64,000 nt of DNA from Schizochytrium sp. TIO01 (GCA_004764695.1 SMSO01000007.1:637501-701500); one strand, 5' to 3'. Positions 31,243 through 43,452 are shown, numbered from the stretch's first letter. A program made the numbers and translations. Notes: generated by a model from the letters alone, not told the origin.

Positions 31243-34200
31243 CTAAGACCTCACTGATTCTTGGAGGGAAGAGAGCTCCACCCTGCACTGCTCATGAGCA
31301 GAGCCTTTTGGTAAACCTGCAAGAGCTAACCGATAATGGCGAATGGCCAACTCCCGTGTGAGGCGGCGATTTGTTGCCCCAAGGGCCGCAAGAGACGCAT
31401 CTGTAGACTGGCCTGCAACCCACGCAAACTGAGCGCCCAAGTGATAATGTACAGCAGCAGCTTTTTCATATGCAACAGGATGTGTCTGCTGGAGATTTTC
31501 GTATCTAGATAGCGCATTCCGGAGTCGCATTACTGATTCTTGAGCACAATGCACTGCAAACCGCCTTCCAAGAAGTCCAAGTGCATCGATGTTTCCCAGA
31601 CAGTACTTACGAGCCCAAACCCCTCGAATCATATCATTCATAGCAAGCTCAAGCTCGATAGCAGCGTTTCCTGCAGCTAACTGGCGTGCTTGTTGGAGAT
31701 ACTCTGTGCCCTTCTGAATGAACGATTCTTGCTCTTTGAGCCGATCTGCGCAGCGATGCACTTGTACATCTTCAAGTGTAGCGCTTCCATCTGAAAATTT
31801 TGATGACAAACTTCCCTCCTCAGGTTTCTGTGCTTGAGCCAACCCGAGGCTCCGAAAGAGGTGATTTAGATTAAGTAGCAAAGCAATAGCGTTCCCGCGG
31901 GCATTTGACTGAGCAAATCTTTCTACACCTGCTTCGAAGGCGTCCTTCGCAGCTTCCCAGGCCTGAACTTGCAAAAGAAGCTTTCCAAGTTCATTACAAG
32001 TGTTGCCGAGCTTCCAGTCTGTTTCCTGAAGTAATACAGAGTCTCCTTCTGACTCGGCGTGAGCAGCCATGTATACAAGTACAGCTGCTCGTACCAACAG
32101 TTCTGCTGCACAAATATTCAGAGAATGTTCTTCAGTATGGAGTGCAGGCGCACTAAAAACTTGGGCGGGAGTTGCCTCCAAAGCTGAACGAGCTCTGTCA
32201 CGTAGGCGCACGCATGCAAGAACATCGTTGCGAAGATTATTTGAGTATTCTACCCACTGGATTGTTGATCGAGGACCGGGCCCTCGATTTGAGCTTCGTA
32301 AGGCACGCTTGCTCAAGTCCATCAGGATATCTCCTAGGAAAGAAAAACCCTGTACAATATCTGCTGATGTGTGCGTTGAAACCCAATTAGGGAACCACCG
32401 GTCAAATGTGTCTTTTCCTGAAAGTCCTTGAGCAAGGGTACGAATAGCCTCTTCGCTCTTGCCTAAAGACAAGTGAGCACGGGCAGCAACGAGGTAGCAA
32501 CCAAAGACAGTCTCTTGTAGTTTTGCGCAGAGGTCTTTCATAGACTGCTTCATACTTTCATTTGGTAGTGACTCTGTGTCAGGGTAAGCAGCAAGGTGTG
32601 CAGCAGCTTTATGCCAGTGTTGCACTGCGGCTCGAATGATATGGACAACTCCTCGGTCAGGAGAATGATCAGAAGCTTGAGAGCTATCTCGCCTCCATGC
32701 ACGCTCTCGTGCACTCTGCTGGGCAAAAGGAACCTCATCTAAATACGTGTGGGCGACTTTATCATGAAGTGATGCTTGAAGAATATCTCTAGAAGGCCCG
32801 CCAGCCGTGGATATCTCTTCAAGAACTTCAATGCTTTTAATGAGGAGTTCTCTCTCACGCTGAAGGAGAAAGAGGTATCTGGCATGCGAAGCTTCGTCAT
32901 TAGTGGCATTGCTGTTCTCTTCAGAGGCGTTGTCACGGGAAGATGTTGACCTATCACTAGCAGTGGAGTTTGATGAATCTGCAACACCACCATAGGAAGG
33001 CGCAGTCGCAGATGAAGCACCAAAATTGAAACTAGCGTTTCCAGCACCACGGCGTTTTCGTTGTGCTTTTGGTTTGGACGGTGTCTTGTTGTTAGATCCA
33101 CAAGCGCTAGAGTTAGTGTTGCTGTTGCTACTACTATTTTTGTTGTAACTATTAGCGCTGTTCCTTTGGGTACCTGTCGATGCTGCTTGTCCAGCTTTGC
33201 TTCCGATATTAGTAGCTGGGCTTGGTTGAGAAGGCCTCTTGGTGGCGAAAAGAGAAGGTGGCGTAACATTTAGTTTTCGGCGCTTTTGAGCGTAACTCAA
33301 GGCCATACGGCACGAAAGCATGGCCATGGAATACATCCAATTCGAAGAGGCTGGTTGGCACAAGTGAACTTGGCTACTGTTCGCATTTTTGAAAAGCCAA
33401 TAAGTATGTCCATCGACAAGACGCTCTCTCAGAAATGCTAATAGTTGTGCAGCTCGGTGCTCGAGAACTTGTGGAGAGAAAGCGCAGGCAAGTTTCCTAT
33501 TATCTTCAAAAAGGACATGATGACCTTCAAGACGAGGAATGTCCTCTGTAGGATACAGCCGCCAATCGCGAACACGCCCATGTGTATGCAGACATAATGC
33601 AAACTGCTGGACACCAGCAAGGCGGTTCTCAAGATAGAAATCCAGGCACTCATTGCCACTCAGACGTTCAGAGGCATCATGCAAACGGACAGAGAGGTTA
33701 CCACTTTCGGATTCTGGATCTTGAAAAACCATTAGTTTGCTACCAACCACTACTTCAACATTGTCAAATTTCCAGCTCAGAGTACGCCTAAATGCATTCC
33801 ATGCTGACGAGTGAGATGAGCTTGAGTTATTTCCTGATGAGCTGGATCGCGAGGGATCTCCTTCCTGCGTTCCTGATCCTGACTCAGGCATGGGAGATTC
33901 AAGAGGTGGCAGAGGGGGTGCAACATTGTTGCCAGGTTGCTCTTGTTCTTGTTTTTTCATTGTCGACATAGAAGAGGTAGAACATGAACTGGTACCAGGG
34001 GGCGAGCTAGAAGGATGCAGCATAAAGGACGCCTTCTCGTCATTTTTAACATTGGGAGCATTCACGGGTTGCTTCTTGTTAGATTGTGGTGCGGAGACTG
34101 AGGCAGTTCCATCCAGGCCTTCTGCATGCAGATTTGCATGCTCTGACTGGTCTTCGTGAGAGATAGATTGGACCTCGAGCAGCCTTTCGTGAAGAAGTGC

Positions 34201-35325
34201 TTCCATTTTTTCTCGGTGTGTCAATGGCCTTTGGTTACGAGGAGAGTCACGGTCATCGCGCGGCATAGGAGAATGTTCTGTATCTTCGTGGACCAAGAAT
34301 TGCAGTGAGGTGCTGCTAGGACGAAGTTGCGCTGCCTCTCGAGTTGACATCTCTTCGCCAGACTCAACTAAAATTGCTCGTCCTACGCGATGAATAAAAA
34401 CAGAAACAGGCTGATCTGTGTACGGCATCGAGAAAAGTGCTTTCAGGGACTGTGAAGAGCCAATAACATCAGGCACTCTGCCTTTATCAAAAGCGCTATC
34501 AAGCAATGACAGAACTTCGGCATTTGCGTCAACGTTTGCGGATCCGTCATGCTGCCAAAGTCCAGCCCAAGCGGGGGGGTCTTGAGGAAGTCCTGCTGTC
34601 GCCCAATTGTTGCTCGATTCAGATGAGGAATATCTTCGCACGCGAAGATCGGTATCTAGATCTAAACGCTCGAAATGGAAAAGTTGAACAGTAGAAAGAA
34701 CTCGCTGCTCATTGTTAGCCTGCCGGACCCAGGGATCAAATGACAACTTTTGAAGCGATACTGCAGCGGCAATCGTTGAATTCGGTGCTGTACTGTTACG
34801 AAGTTTATGTGGAGAAGTCTCTGGATTAGCCGTTGACTGTTTGATATATGCTCTTTGAGATTGGTATAGTTTGGCATAGTCGTGTTGCTTGGCCACAACA
34901 GCGTTCTTTGAAGAGTGAAGACATTCGGTTTCCTGAGATTCTGATTGTTTGCTGTTACCATCACTGTTGCAAATAGTATTGTTACTACCCCCTTTGTTCT
35001 GGTGATTTTTGGTGGAGGAATCATCGGAGGGTATTGTTGATTCTATCTCACTCGCGTTGGACTGTGCTGCGTAGTTTGGTTTGTGGGTTTGTTGTGATAC
35101 GGCTTCTGCCCAGGACCGTGTTGCTGCTGTTGTTGCTGTTGAAGTTTCTAAAGTTGCTGATGTTTTCGAAGTCGCTGTAATTACTCTTGAGTTAGACTCT
35201 AACCCTCCTGATGCTCCTGACGCACTTGGTTGTCCCGATACTAAAGCTTCTTTGATAGCAGGTTGATGCCTTGGGCTTTCTTGCCCTTTGCCGTCGCTTC
35301 TTCTGGTACCATCTTTTCGTAACAT
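31243..35325 (-). CDS. EDRF1-like protein with C-terminal TPR-type repeats
   Basis: The open frame begins at 35328 with GTG. The first ATG, at 35325, gives a 1360-residue protein. It is similar to erythroid differentiation-related factor 1, which despite its name is widespread in eukaryotes. Shared blocks: an N-terminal WAGLWQ segment (about 255); VSVFIHRVGRAILVES (about 305-320); a core with VVVGSKLMVF (about 530), CLDFYLENRL and then the highly characteristic GHTYWLFKNANSS (about 636-648). The C-terminal part (about 870-1355) is helical with TPR-like pairs, such as LLLQVQAWEAAKDAFEAGV and repeated Ala/Leu-rich helices. Long Ser/Asn/Gln-rich low-complexity stretches lie at the N-terminus and around 690-860. 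A nuclear regulatory role is suggested by the family only. Single exon. Confidence 0.8.
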   Translation of the reverse strand: MLRKDGTRRSDGKGQESPRHQPAIKEALVSGQPSASGASGGLESNSRVITATSKTSATLETSTATTAATRSWAEAVSQQTHKPNYAAQSNASEIESTIPSDDSSTKNHQNKGGSNNTICNSDGNSKQSESQETECLHSSKNAVVAKQHDYAKLYQSQRAYIKQSTANPETSPHKLRNSTAPNSTIAAAVSLQKLSFDPWVRQANNEQRVLSTVQLFHFERLDLDTDLRVRRYSSSESSNNWATAGLPQDPPAWAGLWQHDGSANVDANAEVLSLLDSAFDKGRVPDVIGSSQSLKALFSMPYTDQPVSVFIHRVGRAILVESGEEMSTREAAQLRPSSTSLQFLVHEDTEHSPMPRDDRDSPRNQRPLTHREKMEALLHERLLEVQSISHEDQSEHANLHAEGLDGTASVSAPQSNKKQPVNAPNVKNDEKASFMLHPSSSPPGTSSCSTSSMSTMKKQEQEQPGNNVAPPLPPLESPMPESGSGTQEGDPSRSSSSGNNSSSSHSSAWNAFRRTLSWKFDNVEVVVGSKLMVFQDPESESGNLSVRLHDASERLSGNECLDFYLENRLAGVQQFALCLHTHGRVRDWRLYPTEDIPRLEGHHVLFEDNRKLACAFSPQVLEHRAAQLLAFLRERLVDGHTYWLFKNANSSQVHLCQPASSNWMYSMAMLSCRMALSYAQKRRKLNVTPPSLFATKRPSQPSPATNIGSKAGQAASTGTQRNSANSYNKNSSSNSNTNSSACGSNNKTPSKPKAQRKRRGAGNASFNFGASSATAPSYGGVADSSNSTASDRSTSSRDNASEENSNATNDEASHARYLFLLQRERELLIKSIEVLEEISTAGGPSRDILQASLHDKVAHTYLDEVPFAQQSARERAWRRDSSQASDHSPDRGVVHIIRAAVQHWHKAAAHLAAYPDTESLPNESMKQSMKDLCAKLQETVFGCYLVAARAHLSLGKSEEAIRTLAQGLSGKDTFDRWFPNWVSTHTSADIVQGFSFLGDILMDLSKRALRSSNRGPGPRSTIQWVEYSNNLRNDVLACVRLRDRARSALEATPAQVFSAPALHTEEHSLNICAAELLVRAAVLVYMAAHAESEGDSVLLQETDWKLGNTCNELGKLLLQVQAWEAAKDAFEAGVERFAQSNARGNAIALLLNLNHLFRSLGLAQAQKPEEGSLSSKFSDGSATLEDVQVHRCADRLKEQESFIQKGTEYLQQARQLAAGNAAIELELAMNDMIRGVWARKYCLGNIDALGLLGRRFAVHCAQESVMRLRNALSRYENLQQTHPVAYEKAAAVHYHLGAQFAWVAGQSTDASLAALGATNRRLTRELAIRHYRLALAGLPKGSAHEQCRVELSSLQESVRS

Positions 35326-38293
35326 CACGGCTTCGTATTTGCTAACATGCGTCTTTGTCGCCTTAAGTTTTGGCTCCTGGTCTTTCCCCCCTCGATTCTT
35401 CTCGCCGTTTTCCCCTCTTTAACTCTTGCCCTATCGTATTCGTCTCCTACGCTCTGCTTTGTGACGCACCGCCAAAGAGCACCCAACTTGAGAAGGAAAG
35501 AACTTTATAGTATCTAGCCCTAATACTGAGAAAGAGAGAACCCAACGACGAGGAGGAGTTCTCGAAGAATCGTTGATTGAGTCAGATCGGTGAGTTCTTA
35601 TACAGTTGAGTTGGTAAAGTTAGGTACCTAGTGCCGTAGCTTAACGAACGTACCAATGGCGGCTAGGCGCTTGCGAGTAGCTTGATCATCCATACTCGGA
35701 CTCAAGCGTGCGATCTCCAGTAATAACGCAAGCTGTGTACGGAAAATAACTCTAAATTGACCTAGCAGGTAGCCAACCACTTGAGCACCTTTAGAATCAT
35801 GATGATTTAAAGCAAAATACTTGGCAATCTAAGTATACTCGCCTACAACGATGCTGGCAAACCACAATACTCTAGAAGAACCAAAGGATGTAAAGGGTCT
35901 AATTATTTTAGACTGTTTTATACTAGTTTAGTCCATAAATACGTTGTTGGCCAGATATGCTGAAACGCGCTGCTCAAAACATATGTCCAATTCTTTTACT
36001 TATGTAGTGACTCAGGTTAGAGTACAGTTCTCATGCTGAAAAGAAAATCGAAGCCAGAATAAGATCTATTTTACTTTATTTTCTGAGTGGAATTGCAAAT
36101 GCCCAAAGAGAAATAGAAGTTTGCGTTTTGTTTATACTATTTGTTGAAGCGCCTTTCACTAAGATAAATCTGCATCATATCAATCGTTGCTAGCTAGCAC
36201 TTAGAGGAAGTGTGCAACTATGCAAGGATTAGTAGTAGCTAGTGGTGACTTTCACTCGGTAGATTGCTCTTCACTGAAGTTCCCACGAATTCTGAAATGG
36301 CGTTTGGATGCATGGAATTTTTCTTCATGTATTGTTTATAGAAACGCTACACATTTCAGTCCAGATTCAACAAACCAAATGATGGGGTTTGGGTACTTAG
36401 CAAACCCAGCAGATGAGAAAGGACTTCGGAACACTTAGGCAAGCGGAAATATGTACCAAGAGTTTTTATCAGCCAAAGCAGCTATACCATAATTATAATC
36501 ATATGAGGATCACATACCTAAGTATATTTACGGTTATAATTACTTCGCACCAAGTTAAGTTCATCCAGATTAACATTTCAAGAATCAATGTTTTTTTTGT
36601 TTTTTTTGTAAACTGAGAGTAAAAAACAAGCATGCTTGATTTAAGGTATTCCTGTCATTAGAAGTAAACCTTGGAGGCTAGGTTGATTGGTGTTGGTGTA
36701 GTCCTGAGAATTTGGAATGAGCTTGTCCTAGCAATTTCAAAATCTCTTAGTTGCTCTGAAATTCACAAAACGCTTGCCAGATTTCCAAGATGGAGCCGTG
36801 GTCACAAACCTCTAGACCAACTAGTAAAAGTGTTGTATTGCCCGAAACGGAAGTGAAGCGCGTTGCAAATATCAAGAGATACTACATTTAGAAATTTTCA
36901 ACTATACAACTTGCAAAATCGCACTTTCTATTGGGTGGCATTTATGAAACTGGATAATTAAGTCTGTATTCAAGAGTCTCCTTGATGCTTGCTTGACCAG
37001 CTTCCCAGAGTCTTGAGTAGAATGAACTTCGTTTTGAAAAGTATAACAGCAAAGCAGTACTGAAACTGATGATACTTACCTTTACTATCTTTACTTTGTG
37101 GGCTGTGACGTCCCTTTCCCATGTCGCACTATATAGGTGACTTATGATAACCTTTGATCCAAGTCTTTCAAATGGAGTATAGAATGGGGGAATTCCGGGT
37201 ATTTAACTTTCCTTTGATATTGAAAGAAGCCCAAACAATTATATTTTGTTTGAGCATAAGTAAATTGAAGAATTCAAAACATATCATGGTAATAGTAAGC
37301 AGATATCTATCTACCTAGTGCACCTAGGTAGTTACTTTCATGATGTGGGGTTAGAAGCATGCATATATACCTACTAAGGAGAGAATAAATTAAAACTATG
37401 CACCAAGATAATTATTTTAGCTTGAGATTTTTCCACAAGTTAGAAAAATAAGTATAAAATTGAATGAGTTCCCTTTGACTAGCGAGAGTCAATTGGTAAC
37501 TTTCATTTCGTGCTAGAATGGTATTTTCAGTGCCTGAAAAGCCCCATGTGCTTCACGAGCAAAGGAAAGTGTTCCAAGATGACCTAATCAGAAACACGCT
37601 GGTTTCTCATCACCTTGCTCGAATGTATCAAATACGAATTCGGGTATTTTAACGAAATGTCAAATAGAATGTGGTTCTTTGCTACAGCAGAGTCCTTTGC
37701 AAGAATAGTGTTTTGTATGACAATACCTGTTTTAGAAAACAAGTTTTCATGTTTAGACTATTTGAATACGGGTTACTGTGTTTTGAAACAACATTTTTTT
37801 TACAACTCTGGAAGCTATCCGAGTCCATCTTTGCAAAGGGGCTTATTGTTCGGGTTGTCGAATCGAACCTAGAGCAAGACTTATAAATCTCGAAACTGTG
37901 CTATAGCTTTAACTGTAGGATGACCTTTATCTTTTCGGTTTGCCATCCCTGTAATACGTATCGGGTAGGTACTACTAGCAGCTACATAGAGCATAATAAG
38001 GAGTTCTCCTTTCCTTCTATTACTTATTACTAGCCTAGTACCTGTTTAATTATTGTGTATTATTTGTTTTGTTATTATTGTGTTTTTTTTTAATATATAT
38101 ATATTTTTTTAAGTCCTAACTACTGTTAGATTAGAGACGCGTGGTAAGAAAGAAGAAACGTCATCAGTGTCGTCAGCCATGGGTCCTCAAAAAGGAAGAG
38201 AAAGTGCACCAGGTGTGCTTTTTTTCAGACCTACGTTTGCGCGGAAACCAATTCTAACTTCGAACTCAGCGACGATGATCATCGTCCATCACG

Positions 38294-38400
38294 ATGGGCA
38301 ATCAATCGGATTTGGTTGTGATGAATGGCGCGATGAAAGAGCGAGAGATTATTGCTGGTACCAGGAGATGTTCTCGTCTTGACAGGCATCAGACGTGCAT
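38294..38400 (+). pseudogene. Possible P-type ATPase actuator-domain fragment
   Basis: One frame reads DLVVMNGAMKERE. About 11 codons after its NG, in another frame, comes LLVPGDVLVLTG. P-type ATPases have V-x-R-[DN]-G-x-W-K-E followed by LVPGD(V/I)(V/L)xL with nearly this spacing; a two-base deletion would join the frames. Downstream sequence does not convincingly continue the domain, so chance similarity remains possible. Confidence 0.25.
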
Positions 38401-39276
38401 ATTCGCGTGCTGCACCCGCTTCTCTAGAAGACCACTATGGTACGGCACAAGACTTGGTTGGTCCGTGTCTTCAGTGTGGATTCGGAGCTCTCGACTCTTA
38501 TGTTGAGTTCGACTCACTCTCAGTATTCAGAGGCTCAGTTTATGAATTCTTTAACTCAGGTAAAACAAAACATAAGTACACTAATACAAAAATAGAAAAT
38601 AATAGTAATCAACATTGCACATCACCATGTGTAATTGTAGTATCAGCTTATAGCAGCACTGGCGAGTCAACCCATCAAGGTTAAACATGCGTTACGAGCC
38701 TCTTGATACAGAAGGCTAAACACGACTTTTGAAAATGCCAGTACCAACGCTCTGCAGTTTTCAAGCGACGTTGTTGTACTGAGTTAAAATCTTTAACTTG
38801 GGTGAAAAACTCAAGTCAAATCAATCGCTCAGTACACTAATAAATAAACTGTGACAAGCACATTAGATTTGTTGTGGAATGATTGATTAATTATTTATCT
38901 ATATACAGTGACCATAATTTTTTATTTTTAAATTATTTTATTTTTCAAACTCAAACATGTAAGACCGTAGAAAGAACATCAGCGACATCCATCCGTCAAG
39001 GTGATACTAAATTGTAAAGGGTGAAGAGAACACTTCAAGCTGGATTCGAACGACCACGCACCAAAGCGTCACCCCCGCGGACTTGGTGCTCGCGATTCAC
39101 ATGTAGGACGTGTATGTGATTTATTTCATCTTTAATGCTAGACTGGTGGCTGTGTGAACTAGCCCAAAAAGCTAGATGGTTTTATTTCATCCCATTACTC
39201 TTTCAACTTTTAGTAGCCAATCGATGCGCAATGTCGAAAACAAAAGAACCAACCATATACCACTCGCACATATACG

Positions 39277-39443
39277 CATACATACATACATACATACATA
39301 CATACATACATACATACATACATACATACATACATACATACATACATACATACATACATACATACATACATACATACATACATACATACATACATACATA
39401 CATACATACATACATACATACATACATACATACATACATACAT
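39277..39443. repeat. (CATA)n microsatellite, about 42 units
   Basis: A nearly perfect 167-base tetranucleotide tract, the longest simple repeat in the window. Because 4 is not a multiple of 3 and the unit contains no stop in any phase, it creates spurious open frames on both strands. Confidence 0.97.
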
Positions 39444-41494
39444 GGCACGATGATTCACTTTGTGCTACTGCGTACCTGTGTCGTGGACTCGTTGTGGCCC
39501 ATTCTCAACCTGCCCATAGCCACCCTACTTCATTTGGGCCTTTTCTCCTATCACCTCCAAAGTCCAAAGTTATTTTTTATTCGTATTCTCTTTTTCTTTT
39601 TTTCTTTTCTTTTTTTTAAATGTAAAGTAAATGAATAAATAACTAATAAATAACAAAAAAGCATATCGTCGGTGATGACGATTATGGAGAAATAAGACCG
39701 CACTAATAAGTAGGAAGTCATGATACTACGAGCGGAAGAGCATCCGCATCCTGTGGTGACGATGTTATTTAATGTTGCTTCTTGTTCGTATTGCAGATCA
39801 ACAACTCCACGTAGCTAGCTAGAGACTTAACATGTGCAACGCTTCAACATGTGCAATGCTCCAACAGAATCGTTGCACATTGAGTAATAACTCAGCAAGG
39901 CGGCGCTTGCTTGACCGACTTCTATATACCTAAGTGCTAAACGTTGTCTATTTCTGTGACGAAACCTTCCTTTTTACAGGCCTGATTTATTTGCGACCAC
40001 GAACTTATGAACTTGTGGATTGTATCTGGACTAAGTGTACGTTTCTCAGGTGCTTACTCTCTTGTGACGTTAACCATGTTAACAAACCTGTGTGAATCTG
40101 CGGCCTTTGGACTACAAGTTAGATGTCTTGATGTTTGTTTTTTGTTTGTTTTTTACCATGATCCAACTGCTAAGCCTACCGATACATAATATAGAAGAAA
40201 ATAGGTAGATAGAAACCATTCCCGGCTACAGCGATGTGCAAAGCAGTACTAGTAGGTAACTTCAAAACCTCATAACATAGGTCTTGTTTCGCTCTGGCTT
40301 TCGAAACTAGTACGCAAAAACAGGAACTCCTACTCAATAAAGTTTGCAATATCGAAAACAAGTCCCCTACCAAGCCTCTTCAAGCGCCGCGATGCCCAAA
40401 GCAACGCAGCAGAAAACATTTTTCCTAGAAAGAACATGATTTCTCTCAATAACCAGTGGGACTCACAGTGTAAGTAAGCCCCAATTACTATTTGGATAGG
40501 TAGGTATGCACCTAGTACGAATTAAGGAAAATAGGTCGATAATAGAAAAGAGCACACTGAGAATCGCCACTCTCAGTAGTCGAAGGTAATATAATTGTTT
40601 TGGCTTGAGTTTTTAGAATCGTCACGGCATCGACGTGTTATACTACTAGTCTTAGTTAGGTAACAAGGTTGGTATATCAGAGTCGCCGTGGGAAAGAAAA
40701 CATAGAACATGAAAGTAAAGTTAATAAATTAAAAAACTGCATGTTTGGTTTTAATAGCAATCTCGGTCTGTGAGTGGTAGTAACTTTCATCTATTATTAG
40801 TGGACGGAAAATAAAGATGAAAATGAAAATTATATAGATATAGATATAGATAGATAAATATTTTTTTTCAAGTGGAAATGAAAAACAATATTCAATTCAA
40901 CTAATTAATTACACATGGCAGAACTTCAACCAAACAAACCCGAATTGCAAGCCGCCGACGCCGCGTGAGGTGCGAAAGAACGTGACTGAGGCAGAACTCA
41001 CAACTCAGCTAACTAGCTAGCTCGGCAAGCTCTTTTGCAGCTGGGAGTCTCCAATCGCAAATACAGGAGAGTACGCTACTGATCTGCCTGAAGGAATAGG
41101 TCGCGACGTGACGCAGGTGCTTCAAACAGAACCTCGCTCACTCATTCTTCTTCCCTTCTCCTCTCTTTTCTCTTTTTTTTTTTCTTTTACCCTGTGGCCG
41201 GCTCGATCAGCACTTAGGCGGTGCTAGTTCTGAGTCTTTGGAGTAGTCATACCAAAGAACTAGTGTGAGCTCAGACAAGTGTCTGGTTAAATACAGCATT
41301 ATCGAAGACGCCCCGTGCCTTCTCGAGAGTTGGTACTGTCACTTGCTGTAGAACCCAAGTTCAAAAACCACACAGGTAAACCTAAAACGTTGTCCTAGCT
41401 TTTTAGATCTCCAAGTCAACCTTTGCAGGCTTTCAAAATACAGACAACTCAAGCTTCTCCCTAAATTGTTTTCTGAGTTCTTCAAATTAGCAAG

Positions 41495-42451
41495 ATGTCT
41501 ACAGTAACGAAGCAGACGATCCCGGTTGTTAACCAGACCACCTCAAACGAGACCTCATCAAACCTTCACCGACGATTTTTGCAAGGTGGTCTTGCTGCCA
41601 TGGCAGGTGCTTCTGCAAGCCACCCTTTGGACCTCATTAAGGTCCGCCTCCAGCTCCAAGGCGAAGGTGCTAGCAGCGCCAGTGTCGTCACCAGCGGCGA
41701 GAAGCTTGGTCCCATGGAGATGGGTCAGAAAATTCTGCGCAACGATGGCTTTCGTGGTCTATTTAGTGGACTTACTGCGTCTCTCGCTCGCCAAGCAGTT
41801 TACTCAAGCGTGCGATTCGGTGTTTATGATTCTGTCAAGGAAGCTTTAGGCGAGGTACCTGGTGTACACGAGCTCTCGATTTGGGAGAAGGTTGGAGCAG
41901 GCCTTGTAGCAGGAGCGGTTGGAGCAGTTGTGGCAAACCCTTGCGATGTAACATTGGTTCGGATGCAGGCTGATGGAAAGCTTCCTGCCAACGAGCGTCG
42001 CGGTTACCGAAATGTCTTTCATGGCATGACGAGCATTAGCCGCGCTGAAGGTATTCGTGCTTTGTGGAGTGGATGTGCTCCCACCGTAGCCCGTGCTATG
42101 ATTGTCACAGCTTCACAATTCGCAGCCTATGACCAAATCAAACTTGGTCTCCTCTATACAGGTCTCCCTGATACACCAGTCACACACATCACTGCAGGCT
42201 TCCTTGCTGGTTTTGTGGCAAGCTGCACATCAACCCCGGCTGACACAATCAAAACAAGAATGATGAACAGTGCCCCTGGACAATACTCTGGACCTGTGGA
42301 CTGTGTAGTGAAAACGGTCCGTCAAGAAGGACCAATGGCACTTTACAAAGGTTTTGTTCCTACCTTCGTGCGCCAAGCCCCTTACCTGGTTGTTATGTTT
42401 ATTACACTGGAACAAATGAAGCGTTTCTACCGTTACATTGACTCACAATAA
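41495..42451 (+). CDS. Mitochondrial dicarboxylate-type carrier (SLC25 family)
   Basis: This 318-residue inner-membrane carrier has the classic three-fold repeat. The signatures are HPLDLIKVRLQLQG (from His43), NPCDVTLVRMQADGKLP and TPADTIKTRMMNS, each a P-x-[DE] start to a repeat's first-helix motif, with six hydrophobic helices overall. The second-repeat sequence VRMQADGKLP...RRGYRNV and the ending ALYKGFVPTFVRQAPYLVVMFITLEQ match the dicarboxylate carrier / uncoupling protein branch (plant DIC, animal SLC25A10/11). Exchange of malate, succinate or oxoglutarate with phosphate or another dicarboxylate is therefore the best guess; uncoupling-protein activity is the main alternative. The N-terminal 23 residues are an extra Thr/Ser/Asn-rich extension. 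The ATG at 41495 is the first of the frame. Confidence 0.9.
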   Translation: MSTVTKQTIPVVNQTTSNETSSNLHRRFLQGGLAAMAGASASHPLDLIKVRLQLQGEGASSASVVTSGEKLGPMEMGQKILRNDGFRGLFSGLTASLARQAVYSSVRFGVYDSVKEALGEVPGVHELSIWEKVGAGLVAGAVGAVVANPCDVTLVRMQADGKLPANERRGYRNVFHGMTSISRAEGIRALWSGCAPTVARAMIVTASQFAAYDQIKLGLLYTGLPDTPVTHITAGFLAGFVASCTSTPADTIKTRMMNSAPGQYSGPVDCVVKTVRQEGPMALYKGFVPTFVRQAPYLVVMFITLEQMKRFYRYIDSQ

Positions 42452-43452
42452 ATCTTATTGAGAACATATAGTTATGAGTCTCTATTGGGTCCTAGAAAGC
42501 ATCCTTGCTAATCATCTCTGACTTTGCAGCAATTCTCTGTAGCAATTAGCCAAGTCTTTTGTTAAACATACAATACCCACCTCAGGTATGCATTTGAATT
42601 GAGATCTCCAATGTGGGCTGTTTTGTACTACGTGGATGACGTCGGTTCATTTTCTTTAGCCTCCTCCCCTCGACCTATCTCTTTTCTACATATCTTTTTT
42701 TGAACTTCAGTAAAACAGTAACCGAATCATCTTTTTGACGCATTATATCCTTGCTGAGAGCACCACACAAACATTAATTTATCCTATTCTAGGAGAACAC
42801 TGACTAAGAAAAGAAAGCATGTGAGTGACCCCGCTCAGCTGATATGTAGACCTCTTCCGGAGCGCTGGTTTGATTGTACGCTGTTATTTTATTCGTATCT
42901 AATGCCCACGTCAATTGGAATGGTTACTTCTTTTCCTTGAAAAAAAACATGGGCTCTCTTTGAAGAAGGCTAACGTTGAAAACCAATTCACTTATGATCA
43001 TCCAACCACACATGTTTTACTTATATTATGCACTTTGAAAAGGTTCTGCACAGCCTGAGCCGCATCCCAAATATTTAATGATCTTTTTTAAAATATAATA
43101 GTTATATTCTATGTTATCAGATTGATAGAAGCTTAGTTCCACGATAGTTGATGTCAAAGCTTCAACAGTGCATCAAATTGAAATAAATGGTAGAGAAAAC
43201 GTAATCATTCATGCTCTCACAAATATCTTCCCCTTCACATGGAGTCCTTTTTTTGCATGATTAGCTTAAATGAAGAATAGTGTCCTTCACAAGAAGACGC
43301 TCTCTACTAAACTTTCGGGATCTCAATTTTAGCTAATGATCCAAACGAAGGGAGGAAGAAGCTCTTAATTTTGCTGCAATTATTATTTTTTCCACTCATG
43401 AACAAACTCAATCTTGTCTTTAGAAGTCACGGTTGGTCTTTAAACAATTAAG
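42452..43452. other. Intergenic between convergent genes
   Basis: AT-rich 3' flanks of the carrier gene and the TMEM184-like gene; no recognisable feature. Confidence 0.6.

Larger units (their letters stand above)
35326..41494. other. Long intergenic region with microsatellites and gene debris
   Basis: From 35326 to about 35600 is the probable upstream region of the EDRF1-like gene. Beyond it the DNA is AT-rich, with scattered CTACCTA/TAGGTAG words (37307-37333, 40497-40512), a very long CATA tract, and a faint fragment resembling a P-type ATPase A-domain near 38.3-38.4 kb. From about 41000 to 41494 is the upstream region of the carrier gene, including a T-rich run at 41172-41189. No intact gene seen. 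Confidence 0.5.

Noticed and set aside
35326-35328. GTG as start of the EDRF1-like frame
   Set aside because: An ATG follows immediately; eukaryotic initiation at ATG is preferred, so I start at 35325.
39030-39105. tRNA-like T-loop (GTTCGAATC on the minus strand)
   Set aside because: The T stem pairs poorly, and no matching D arm, anticodon arm or acceptor stem could be drawn.
39135-39638. Open frames with IHTY or MYVC repeats on both strands
   Set aside because: They are translations of the CATA microsatellite, open in all frames because the unit lacks stops.
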